Shown one piece after another: positions 1 to 12,300 of a stretch of 64,000 nt of DNA (the first letter of the stretch is position 1; each line of letters begins with the position of its first letter). The translations under genes were made by a program, and so were the position numbers. The notes below the pieces were generated by a model that made no database searches, was not told the DNA's origin, and was given only the letters and a program-made list of their open reading frames with translations. Source of the DNA: Undaria pinnatifida (lineage: Eukaryota > Sar > Phaeophyceae > Laminariales > Alariaceae); the NCBI GenBank assembly GCA_012845835.1, contig JABAKD010000011.1, forward strand, positions 4,262,697 to 4,326,696, in the 5' to 3' direction.

Positions 1-1
1 T

Positions 2-387
2 GACCGCGACCGTGACGGCAGAGACGGGTCAAGCGACGACATGGCCCAGGACGCGGCTGGGGAGAAGAGTAAGAGTTCCAAGAAGAGCAAAACCGGCATC
101 TTCGACTACATCGCTGCCGGAACCGCCATCATCACCACCAACGACAACGGCAGCGCCAACGCCAATAGCCCTGGGGGGACTGGCGCTGGTGTTGACACGG
201 CGGCAGCAGATGTGAGGTCCGGGTCGACGCCAACGCGAGGGATGCGGCCTAACAGCTCGGCGCTCTCGAACATCCTTCGCAGCGACCGGCGCACCAATAC
301 CCGCTTGGATCGCGAGCAATTCGACGGAGCGCAGTCTCGCTTGAGGAAGCTGGCGCCCGAGGGGGACGAGGTCAAGGATAATTTCAG
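2..387 (+). CDS. Exon 1 (partial): charged low-complexity N-terminal part
   Basis: Frame 2 is open from the first base and begins with an Asp/Arg run, so coding probably continues left of the window. A possible start ATG lies at 41. The segment holds a Lys/Ser patch (KSKSSKKSK), an Ala/Gly/Asn stretch, and a more helical end with [19 protein letters not shown]. It ends in phase 2 at AG|GTGCGT, the same donor type as exon 7. No domain is recognised. Confidence 0.7.
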
Positions 388-3300
388 GTGCGTAGGTGGA
401 GCGATAAGACAATCGAGTATGTACCGTACCTATGTTGTTATTTTTCAACTATTAACATCTCTTGGGATTTTTTTTCAACTATTTCTTTCTTGTTCCCCAT
501 GTCTTTCCGTGTCTAATGCCGATATGATAGTAGTCGTGTATATCCACGGGCTGGATCAGTGGTGTTCAAAACCAGGCCATCCTCTTCGTCTGTTTATTAC
601 GCGAGCGAATCGAATCTCTTCACGAGCGAAATCGAGTTACTATTAATACCTTGTGGAGGTGCAATAGGCTCGTTTCCAGCCTCGTGTGCCCGTCTCTTGT
701 CTCGTGTCCCGTCCGATGACCGGAACCTCCCAAAAAGAACAAACCGAGGAACGGTCGAGTTCTTTTTTCAGACACACCTTCTCTGCTTCCCAGTAATGCA
801 CACAACGCACAGAGTTGACAGTTACACATATCCAGTCCACCAGCGCGGGTCCCTACTAATAGCGAAAAGCTACAGTTTCTTTTCATTAGTGTGCGGCCTG
901 CGGCTGTTTGGCGGAACTGTTATTCTTGAAATACGGTTCCATCAAAAAAAGGCTTGGCCAGGGTTCGTGAGCACACGTTTGGGCATTGGACTGGAACAAG
1001 AAGCGCCAGGAAAAGCTTCTGGGCACAACAACTAAGCGCGCATGGCAAACGAAGAGAACGTCGCGCGTAAGGGGAAAACACGGGCTAAACACAAAAACGG
1101 TGCCCCCTTCCAACAGGTATGTAAACGTTTGGCTCAATGCATGGGCATTCCATCGAGGTGTTTTAGTGTTTTGCAATTTTGTCATGAGGGGTGTGGTACG
1201 CCCTCGTCGTCCCCACGATGTCGTCCCCACGATGCTGATTAACGTTACAACTGCGCCCTCGTGTCGGAGACAAGCAGTTGAACGTTTGGAGTTAGAGCGG
1301 TTAGACTTGGATCATTTTTGCAGTTGTAGTATCGGGATCAAAGCTGCGAGTACCATCGCTGTATAAACGTATGGCCTAAAGCATGAGCTTTTCGTCGTGG
1401 TTTTCCATGGTTTGGAGGCTTCTGTATTGAGTGATGATGCGCCCCTCGCGTTTTCCCGCGACTGTTGATGAGTCCTTTTTTGACTGCGCCCTCGTGTCGG
1501 GAACCAGTACCTGGTAGTTTAGTGCTTGGGAGTTGGAGTCAAATCATGTTTTGCATTTTTACGGCAGGGTCAAAGTTACGAGTACCACTGCTCTTGTATT
1601 CATGTTCGACGGTGCAGCAAGGGCGGAACTGCGTTAAGTCTTTTGGAAGAGATTGCGACAATAAAAAGTGTAAGTTTAGCGTTATCAAACTCCCACAAGT
1701 ATTGTGAGCGCGCAGCAGCATATGTGAGTAGAGATATGCTGCGCCCGTATCGCACGACCCCGTGCTTATGCATTTCTTGCATTAAATATATCATCCCCCA
1801 ACCAAATAGTCGCTGATGCTGTAATCGTCATGTGTCATTGTCATGTGCTCCCTCTGAAGTACCGAAATAAGAAATATACTGAACCCTCGCAAAACCCGCA
1901 AACGCTCACGCCTTACCTCGCAATTGCGTCGACATCTGCACGCGGAGCTCTGCTACGATTGCTGTGTCGAAACCAGTCGATGTGCTTTATTGGTTGTGGT
2001 TAGTGACGGCAAGATGCCACTGTTCCTCCCTCTGGGGACTGGCTTTGTTTGCCGCGTTGCTTCGTTTTTTGGGGTAGCTAATCATCACATCTGTTTTCGG
2101 TATGTACGTACATGTAGACTATGCGTACAGTGGTTAAGGCTTCGTAACACGTGTTACTGAGAGACGTATTCGACCTATCTGTACGTCCGCCCTTCCTGTG
2201 GGGCGAATGCAGAAACACGAGCTCCATCATCTGCTTGCGACCCTGAAGCTGAGGCGCCTTGTACATTGTTGTTTCCACCGAGCTAACCACTTCAGAACTG
2301 CGCCCAGACTGCGGAGATAAACTATTGGAACCGTAGTAATAATAGACTTGTACCAGGCGTACTTGTGTATTTTTATTGTGCGATGTGTATGTGTTCTATG
2401 TTATGTGCTTTTTAATTTGCACTACACTAGTACCCGTACCTGTAGGGGTTCAGAGCCCCCGTCCACCCCCCAACCCCAACGTCCCCCGATCGTTTGTTAT
2501 CCCACTTTCCTAGCGAACGAAGCGCCGCCAACGGTACGACCCCCCCTTGTGTGCCACCAACTCCGTTCGCACCGTGAAGACCCCTCGTGAACCCCTTTAG
2601 AACTACGCACACGTTGGAGAAAAACTAGTTGAAATTAGAGCAGGGTCATTTTTGCAGTATATAGTGAAAGGGTGAAACCCATAATGCACCAGGGTATGAC
2701 AGAGCAACCCGATGACGCTGACGATAAGGCCACCATCTCAAGAACGGGTTGCGGAACAATTCACTTCTCCCCCGTTCCCCTGCGACCCACTTCGGGTCTC
2801 ATGAAACCAAGAATTCACCAGGGTGTGAGCAACCGACGACCATGACGATAACGCAATAATCTCAAGCACGGGTAGCCGAACAGTTCGTCCCCCTCCCCGC
2901 GCCCCCGTGTCCCGTCCCCCCCCCCCCCCTCTTAGTGCGCCATAACCCCAAACACGGGTTGCGGTACGATTCGTTCCCACCCTCCCCCCGCCGCCCGTTC
3001 CCCGCCTCCTTCTCTTGCGCGAGCAGTACCGGGTGCCGACCGGACTTGACTGGCAGGAAGGACCATCCTTTCGTGTGCAATGTGTGCCCTCAGTCCTTCC
3101 CGATGGCGACCCAGCTCAGCGACCACCTGCAGAGGGCCCACGGCGTTTTCCGGCACCCGTCGCTCATCACCCCGAACAAGAGCCTGTCCGTGGGGCTGGC
3201 GGCAGACGTGCACAACGCTTGAAACGGTTGATCTGCGATTTCGGACCCTTTTTTTTTTGCACGAGCTGAAAGGGTCATTACGGCCCGTAAGCGGAGAAAA

Positions 3301-6300
3301 GAGCCGAACGGCGGCGAGCGTAACCACAACTGTGCCGGTGCCTGTAGTTGATTTTATGTCGAGGCTAATTATATCGACATACGGTGGAGGTAGGTGCTGC
3401 GTTTCCGCTGGTTGGATAAGGCAGCAAACGGAGGGCCACAGGCGGTGGGCTTGGGACCAGGGAGGCGGGAGGGGGAAAGAAGGGGTGACAGGGGGTGCTG
3501 TATGGGGTGGACAATTTTTCATTGAGCTGGCTTGGCGCCATTCTCACTCTTTTTGTCGCGATTTCCCCCCGTTCCCCCCTCTGCTTGGCGTGTTTTGCTT
3601 TAGGCCATCGCGCAGCCGCTCGTGTAGATTCCGGATATTCTAAGCTGCTTTGTAGTCGTACACTTGACACTGCGTATGCGTTACGGCGTGACATTTTCCC
3701 GTTCCTAGCGTGTCCTTAGGTAAGGCTCTTTCTTTTTCTGTTGGGGAAAAGGTAGTTTAGTTGAGAGTCGCGCTTCTCTTTCGGTTCTGGGAAGCTGATG
3801 GTGAAAGAACAGGAGAAGCATTTTTTGGTTAGTTGATAGTCACGGGGTATTTTTAGGTCAGGGAAAATGGATCAGTGGCAGAAGCAGGGCATTACTTGGT
3901 TGCTCGAGTACGCGTAGCCTGCAAGGGTTCTCGGTAAATCGGATCTCGCCCGGGGGGAACGGCGGTGTTTGCCCTTGTGCCCGCTTGCACGACTGGAGAA
4001 TGCGAGGCTTGGGTCTATTATGGCCAACGCAACAAGGAGCCCTAATCAATTTTTTGTGTGGACCATTTATTCATTGTTGTGTACACCGGAGGCATAATAC
4101 GCCAATTGTTTGTATTTTGCACGCCATTTCTTATGTGCACGCTATTCTTGTTTTTGTGTACCCGATTTACATGCGTCAGACGCATTTTTACACGCACGCC
4201 TAACCCGCTTTTTCAAGCACGATATCTTGACCTTTTTTTTGTGGGCTGTGAGGAGGCGTTTTGGTTCGCGTTTTTTACACACACGGATGCGGCGCCATTT
4301 TTGCGAGCGGATGTTGAGGCTGCGTACCACGCTCGTTTGACCTCTGCCCTGTCTTCCCACACCGACTACATTTTTTATCGAGAGAAACGTGCAAACCGTG
4401 TAGTAAACCAGTGTGGTCGTCAGACGTGGATTGGGCCTCGAACGAAATCCGGCAGAACGGTTTTAAGGCGTCGATGGTTCATCGTTTCAACTGACTTATG
4501 AAGCGCCAATGATACGCGTTGTCGCAGTTGTCCCTAGCGTTCATCCATAAGGCTGGATGGAGGCTAAAAAACGACCGATCACCGCTTCAAGTGACGGTAG
4601 AATGTTCATTTATCCAAGATCAAGCTCGTTCTAAAAATGCGTCGGCCATTGTGTTGCGTGTTCGAAGCTTTAGCCAATCGAACCTGCCCACCGTTCACTC
4701 CTTTCGGACTAAGGAGCAGGGCATTATTTAGCTGTTGCGCTGTTGCGCGCGCGCAACATTTGGGTCAAGAAACCGTTTTTTGCGCAACGCGCGATTTCGG
4801 GCGCGCAACATTTTTCGCCGTGAAGGCGATTTTTTTTGTTGCGCCATTTTTTTGCAGCAGGCGAAAAAAAATGGGGGAATGGGGGTCTCTTCGCCGCAGG
4901 CGGAAAAAACAGGCGGCGAGAAAATATTTTTGGGAGTGTTTTTTTCTAAACCGCCGTAGGCGTTTTTTCTTTTTAAAAGCACCCTTCTTTGTCCAATTGG
5001 CCGTAGTCGAACATTTTTCAGGCCCATTTTCCTATCCGCCATATTCGAAAACATTTTTTTTTTTTTTTTTTTTATCCTCCGGCGGATGGGGAAAAATAAA
5101 GCTTTAGCTCACCACACTTCCGCGTATTTTCATACGCGTCGTGTGTCGATTTAACTCAGTTGCTTAGTCGAAAACAATTACTCGAAGTGACTAGTGCAGA
5201 CACTAAGCGCTATTGGCACACTTTGCTATTCGCCGTGGGCTTTTGTTCTCTTTCAGGCACCTTTTTCCATTCGCCGTACGTAATGTTTGGTGCAGGCACC
5301 TCCTACAATGCCGGGAGCATGTATGTCGGGTTCACCGGCCAGGCAGATATTGCGTGCAGCACAAAGGTCTACGCAGGGGGGGTGGGTTCTTTTTTTGTCA
5401 TACCTTTCTGGTGTGGCGTCTTCGGCCATAGATTGGCTTATCCTCAGGTTTGCTGCTGCTGCTGATGATGATGATGAGCTACTCTAGCGGTAACATGGAA
5501 ACGACACAGAGACTAGGCATTGGGAACGTCACCGACCACCAACTATGGCGAATGGCGAATAAAATATTAAGGACGACGTGTGTCCAAATCTCACTGCAAG
5601 GAGATGTACGACGGGCGCGCAGCACGGTGACGATCTAGTATTGTTGCACGGTCCTCTCTTTGTAGGCGCTGGATAGTGTCGCACTACCAGGTGTGTATGT
5701 CTTTTTTAGGCGCTATACACGGGGTTCCAACAGGGTATAACGCATCCCCTTCGCCGCACAAGCAATATAGTACGATAGGTGAGGAGGGGGGCGTAATCGA
5801 AGCATGCATGGCCGTAGTCCATAGGACCGTATACCCTCGAACCTCTACAGTGTCGGGAAGGGGCACGTCGGGCGTTTTCACCTATCAGGCAGCCAGGCAG
5901 ACATTGCTCGCACCAAATAAAATGTGTGTGTGTTGGGGGGGGCGGCGGGGCTAAAAATATCGCGACTCTTCAGCATGTCGAGGATGCCTCATTACAAACG
6001 GCGCACAGGGGAAAGTGTATCACTTAATACTTTCTGTTCGCCATGTGCCTTGCTTTCGATACCGCCACCATACGTTGATCAAAAGCCGTGACAACACGGC
6101 CGCCTCCAGCAAAGATGTCGGTTGACGGCACTCTGGCCCCTTGACCGACAGCCGCCAAAAATGTCCCACACTAAGCCTACAGAGCAATATTCAATGAGGC
6201 GTTGGCGGTTCAAAACTAGACCGTCAGCCGACGTGTTCGCTCTCCAGAGGGAACAGCGAATAATAACCCCACCGCGTGTGTGAGGGCTTTCTCTTGGCGG

Positions 6301-9300
6301 GCATCGTCAACGAATCAGAATCGGATCCAATACCCTCCGTGCGTGCACCGCCCACAAGACACGCCGAGCAACCCAAATCACATGCAAAAACAAATGATGG
6401 AAAAACACAGCGAACTCGAGTGTATTGGGGTTGATCACAAAGCAAAGCTTAGCTTTCCCTTTTGCCACAGGAAAAAAACCAGTCTCTGATTCCAAGTGTC
6501 CAAACGCAGCTCGATCCGAAAACACGGCTGCAGCTACAGAAGTAATCGCGAAATGATAAAAGTTGAAGCGTTTCAACCAGATACCAGGAATCTACGTACT
6601 ACACACGAACTAATTTACATTTGCCTAATGGTGTCCCTACGACAACCCACGACGCGTTCAGTTGATCGCAAACATCACCACCAGCTGGTTGCCAAATATC
6701 ATCAAGAAAGCGGAGTGAAAACAACTACCTGGTATTATATAATTCCCATCGCATCCTCGACCTCAGGCGGCACGGCGAATACGAGCGCGATCAGTAAGCT
6801 ACACAAGCCACCCTTCATTAGAGCACTGCACGTCAAAAAACAGACTACTTAATGTTTATAGTACCGGTCGGCAGTATTCGTCGCACTCGCTCCAAACCGA
6901 CCAGAGAGAAGACCTTCCGATCCACCAAACCCCACATTTTTCGCACATTTTTTTTTTTTTCCCATTTTTTTCACAAAAAACAAAACGAAAACAGGCATGC
7001 TTCGTACAGAAAAAAAAGATCCAGTTAAAAACAAAAAATCAGAAGGCTGACTTTCATATTCCACGTCCAATTTGCCATTAAATTTATATTTTTAGAAAAG
7101 TGACGTCATGATCCCAGATGACGACAAACGTCGACCAAGGACTTTCCACCAATGAAATATTTGACCTCAAAAATGGACAAATCAGAAAACTGCTGGCACG
7201 AAATGTATTTCTCTTTCTACCGGCTCTTGCTACCACTCCCCACCCCCTTACCCCCTCTCCAACAACATCCCGCGCCCCCTTGTCGCAAAACCTTGCCCAC
7301 CCACCCACCCGGCGCTCGCAAAACATCGCTCTCCTCTAGAAAAAAAATGGAAACCCTGCTGGTTCACTTTCTCCTCCTCCGTGTGTTCGGCCTTGCGTTG
7401 GGATTGCGAACACCGGCGGTGGTATTGCTCGCGTTTGCGCCGGTTCCTCCTCCGAAATCTCGCGACACCTCCTCTTTAAGCGCCGCTTTAAAACGCTCGA
7501 AACTCGCTGCCACCGACCCCGCCTCGGCCTTCGCTTTTTCCCCTGCCCCGGCCCCCTGTTCCAACGTTTCGCGCAGGAATTTTTTCGCCTCCTTCGGGTC
7601 TTCCACGATTTTCTTTGTCTGCTCGACCTGTTTTTTTATTAGGGGGGGCTTAGCGTTTTTAGGGTGGCGTTTTTTTCACGTTTCGTTTCCGCTCAACAGT
7701 CAGTTACAAAAATATTGAACGTGGGACTAGGGGCGACGTTGTTTTTAGCGGGGCTTTTCGCACTTTGCATTTCAACTCAAAAATCGGTTTTTTACGTGAA
7801 TAAAACACATCGCATGTAGGGCTGTTGAAGGCGTATGTTATCAAAAGACGCGATGGAACTGGTCTCAGGTGGGCGCTGCTGTGTACAGCATAGCACCCGA
7901 GTACGATCGTACTGCTGCCGTAACGCGAGTACGGGCGCGCATCGTCGGCGATCCTCATTTTTTCTTTGCAGAAGACATGAGCACATCTCCTAGAGCCTAC
8001 CTGTTACGTGCGAAGACCAAAATACAACGTTCCCCTTCTGGATGGGGTTGGCTTGGTATCCCGGGGGCGTTGCTACTCGAACAGGGGGAGCACAGGCGTT
8101 CCAATGATACGAATAACATGGGCTACTGTTTTCGCTGCTGCTGTACAGGACAGGGTACCTAATGAGAGACAGGGTAACGAGAAAGGCAGGCTGAGATTTA
8201 CAGGAAAATAATAAACCCGTGAGCGATTATACTGGAGTTAGCGTAGAATGCACCCTCGACCAAATAACAACCCCAATCTGGATCAGTATTTCTGTTTCTT
8301 GTTGGGGGCCCTGTACTGTATGCTTCGTATGCCTGGCATGAGGTCCGACGATGTGTGTTTGATCGTTGCAAAGGACGTGAAAATGTTGTCGTGGTTCGAT
8401 CTCTTACTTGTGCACCAACGACACACACTGCGACTAATGGCACAAACCACGCATACACCGTGACTACTGCTGTCGCCCGAGTGGCTGGCACAAAAGGCAA
8501 GAGCTTGAAACACGGCTGTCGGTTTAGTGTTTTACTGGCTGCTGTGCTGTGCTGTGCCAGGTAAACTGGTGTTGTGGCTGCGGGGCTTAGCGGCTGCTTT
8601 TTGAAGGAAAACCTACCACTCTTGATCGTATTGTGAGCCTTACAATCACACTGCGGGGCTGAGCGGCTGCTGTTGAAAAAAACAACCCATGGCTCTTCTT
8701 GCATCGCATTGTGTGCCCATGACAACTCACAAACCTGGTACATAAAAGCCCACGCACATATACAAAGGATAAAGCTCGCAGCACGGCTGCTGTTGTACTG
8801 TGACTGCCACAAGTATAGAGCCTTGAGGGCCATGTGTGATGCATTAGCACAGCAGCAGAGCTAGAAGAAAGCAAAAACATACCGGTATGGGTTTCTATGG
8901 GCGCGGCGAAACGAAGCAGACGGCAGTATGGGCCTTGCTCTGTGGATCATTCCCGGCGCGACTACCTCCCAGATGCGAGGAGCACAACCACTCGAGAAAC
9001 AAAAGCTACAGTAGGGGCCAATCTCCCAGGTAGACGGACGGAGGAAGGCAGTTTTGTCGCGAGAGGTGTGTTACGTGTTCAGCGCGAGGCGTACAATAAA
9101 AGAAGCCACAGGGCTAGATGCAATAGATTCGTATGATGTTCGACAGATGTGCGGCTGTTGCTGCTGGCTGTATAGTATGTAGCTGCGTCATAGCAGACAG
9201 CAGAAGGGGTAAACACGATTGGACTGATGGAAGAGCTGAGCGGGCTATTGAAAAATAATTGAAAAAATGCAGGGGTTTCCATGCACCTACTGGCCTCAGC

Positions 9301-12300
9301 GAGGCGGAGCGCAACCCCTTGAAAAAAAGAGCCAACTCAAGCCATGTTGAAATGCTTGGAGCACAGCCACGGAGCTTGACCGGGATCCAGACATGCGTCG
9401 TAATGTACCGATGGCCCCCTTGGCCCGCAGACGAGAGTGCGAGAAAAACCTATGGCCGCCGGAGAACAGCATGCCAACAAAAAACATGCAACTTCTGCAT
9501 AGATATATTGCCGACTGCACCATGGGTACATACATCCTGCCGATTGCACCATCTGTAAGTTATGTTCTGGCACCGGCACTGACGCTGCTACATAAGCAAT
9601 TGAACTTGCGTTTACAGTACTAGCTTCTGGAACAGGTCACACTGTTCTCAAGTACGGATTCAACTCGTATACAGTTACGGGCACAAACATCATGCATGCG
9701 AAGACGGCAAATGGTGCGCGTCCACTCGACCTTCGAGAAGCTAATTCTTCGCATTTCCAAGCCGCGCCATTGACACGAGTCCCCCCCCCCTCCAATTTCA
9801 GCAAGAGACGGACACATGTCAATGCTCTGTTGCTCGCATTTTCTACTTCACCCTGTTGGGCAAATATATCAGGAGACGGCACTTCAATCCCTCAACATCA
9901 AATATTGTGTTTTCAAGGGTTTCCAGGTATTGCATTTTATATTTCACCTTGTTGGGCAAAGATGTCAGGAGACGGCGCTTCAACCCCTCAACATCAAAAA
10001 TTGTGTTTTCAAGGGTTTCCAGATGTATAATGAGAGGATTTTCTACCAGGGGGACAGGGGACAATCTGTCTAGACGGATGGAAATACGAAAGACAGCCTT
10101 GGTTGACTGACGGCTTGACGCTTGCCCCTTTCCTGGCATCTATGATTGTGGGGCCCAGCTAGAGCAATCAAAATATAAAGAAGCGCGGTCGATACGTACG
10201 TCTCGACAACCGTCCAGGGTGAGCGGTCTGCGGTCATGGTGCGAGCGTGCTGTATAACGCCTTGCACTGTCGATACGGAGACTGATGCCCTTGGGGGGGG
10301 GGTCGAGTGTAGCGACTAAAAAAACAAGGGGTGGGTGGTCACATGAACCTTCTAGGAAGATCGTGCAACAGCAAAGTGTCACCACGCAGCGCGCGTGTTG
10401 TGTATCCCATCCCGTTGCAGTCCGGACACACCCGCGGTCATACCCCAGTAGCCCGGGCTGATTATCATTAATATTAGTGTGAACGATGATGTAATCGCCA
10501 CTTTTAGTCGGCATTTTTTCCCTCCGAGATCCACAAGGTATCAACCCCGAACGCAGACGCTGTTTGACGTGTGGCCAAAGATGTTTGAAACCACCCGACA
10601 GCTTTTACACGAGTGCGTGTATCTCGAACGTATACTTCGCACGTGCGTTGATGCGTGCGAGGGGCCTCTCCGCCCTGCTCCGCGCACACCCACCCCGGCG
10701 ACATCTAGTTTTCGCTTATCTCAACAGAAGCTTGTCTGCACCCGTTCTTGGGGACAAACAACTTGGAATTAGTGTCAAAACGTTTCGCAGTTCTACAAAG
10801 GGCTTTCGCCTCGTCATCGTCGGGCTCATCACTCGTACGAGTAGCGTGAAGGGTGTACACATTTACAGCCTAGCTACGTGTGTCGGTGCTATCGCTATCG
10901 ATGTCGTCATGGTGTTGCTACGTGGCATACTGCCGTATCGCATTATCGCTGTTTTCCAGTCAGGAAACGTCGTAGGGGAAAAGTGCGGCGGATTGACGGA
11001 CCAAAAACAGCCCGGGAGCAATTGCGTGCTGCGAACTACACGAAGGCACGTACCAGGTATTCATAAGTCGCGGGAGTACCCAGCTTCACAGCAGCGTCAA
11101 CGCCCGGGAGGGGGAGTTCTTGGGGGGGCGAGGGATGCTATCACTCTGTTCTCTCTCACCTTGAGGTGTGTCCTCATGGCGAACTGCTGGAACGACCTCG
11201 AGTTGGCCAATCGCTTCGTGATTATCTCGCTGGCGAAGTGGTTGACTATACGGATGAGAAACTGAGCCATCTTGGCAGCGTCTTGTTGGTACCTACGCCC
11301 ACCGCAGCAGTCGGATGGGTCCTTCCGCGGTGTAACCCCGAAATAAGGCCGCTTCCGTCGTCAGGGGTTGGCACCCTCGCTACTCTCTTGCCCTGCGGAG
11401 CTGGGAAGTGAGACTGGTGATGCTCTCGCTTTCAAGTTGCCTGTGCTGGAATTTTGGGAATTTTGACATGCGAACGCAAAATGAGGCGATTGGAACTCCC
11501 AAAATGATCGCTACGTACAAAAAGAGAGTGTGTTCTTCTGCCGCACACGGCGGCGGCATCACCTCGGGCAGGACCCATGGTGAGATTTCCCTTTGGGGGT
11601 TGCTTTGAGTGTTGCATACGATGCTTGCGCCCTCGTCGGAAGTACGGATCATTCCTTATAGCTATCAGAAATGTTGTATCGATGCTCGCTCGTGTATGTT
11701 ATACCCAGCAGCAGCACGAGCAGTTACAGCAGTATTAGACTAATGGTATATACTCGGAGTAGTAATCGTATCATCGAAGATAGGAAAGATACATGGTCGT
11801 GTGACATGCCGTACGTGGTATAATACGAACAGCAGGGGCGTGCGCGTACCTGGCACACCGTAACTTAGGCTGTGCTTCAATCTTCTCAGCAAAACTACCA
11901 AGAGCTCGTAGCGGTCGCAAGCCAGGGATCAGTGATAAGGAATACCGCACTTCCCTTCCTGCTCGCACCCGAAACCTCACTCGTACCCTCTGATAGATCA
12001 GCCAGTAGACAGCAGTCACGTGCCACCCCTGGGACCCCTGGGATGATATGCACGGTTCTCCCACTGCGCCTGGTATACCGGTAGCATGCTGCCCGGCTGC
12101 CACCCTGCTGCTGTCGCTGCTTTGAAACTCTTGTGACGTTTATCAAATCAGAATCGAAATATTGCGGGGAGCAGGGGACCAAACGGGCGAAGTTCGCAGG
12201 AACAGCGTCCGTGTGTGCTCGCCCTGGTGTACCAGGTGTAGGCTTCACGGTTACGATGGATCGACTGGTTGCTTCAAAGATCGAAATGAAGCGACTTGGT

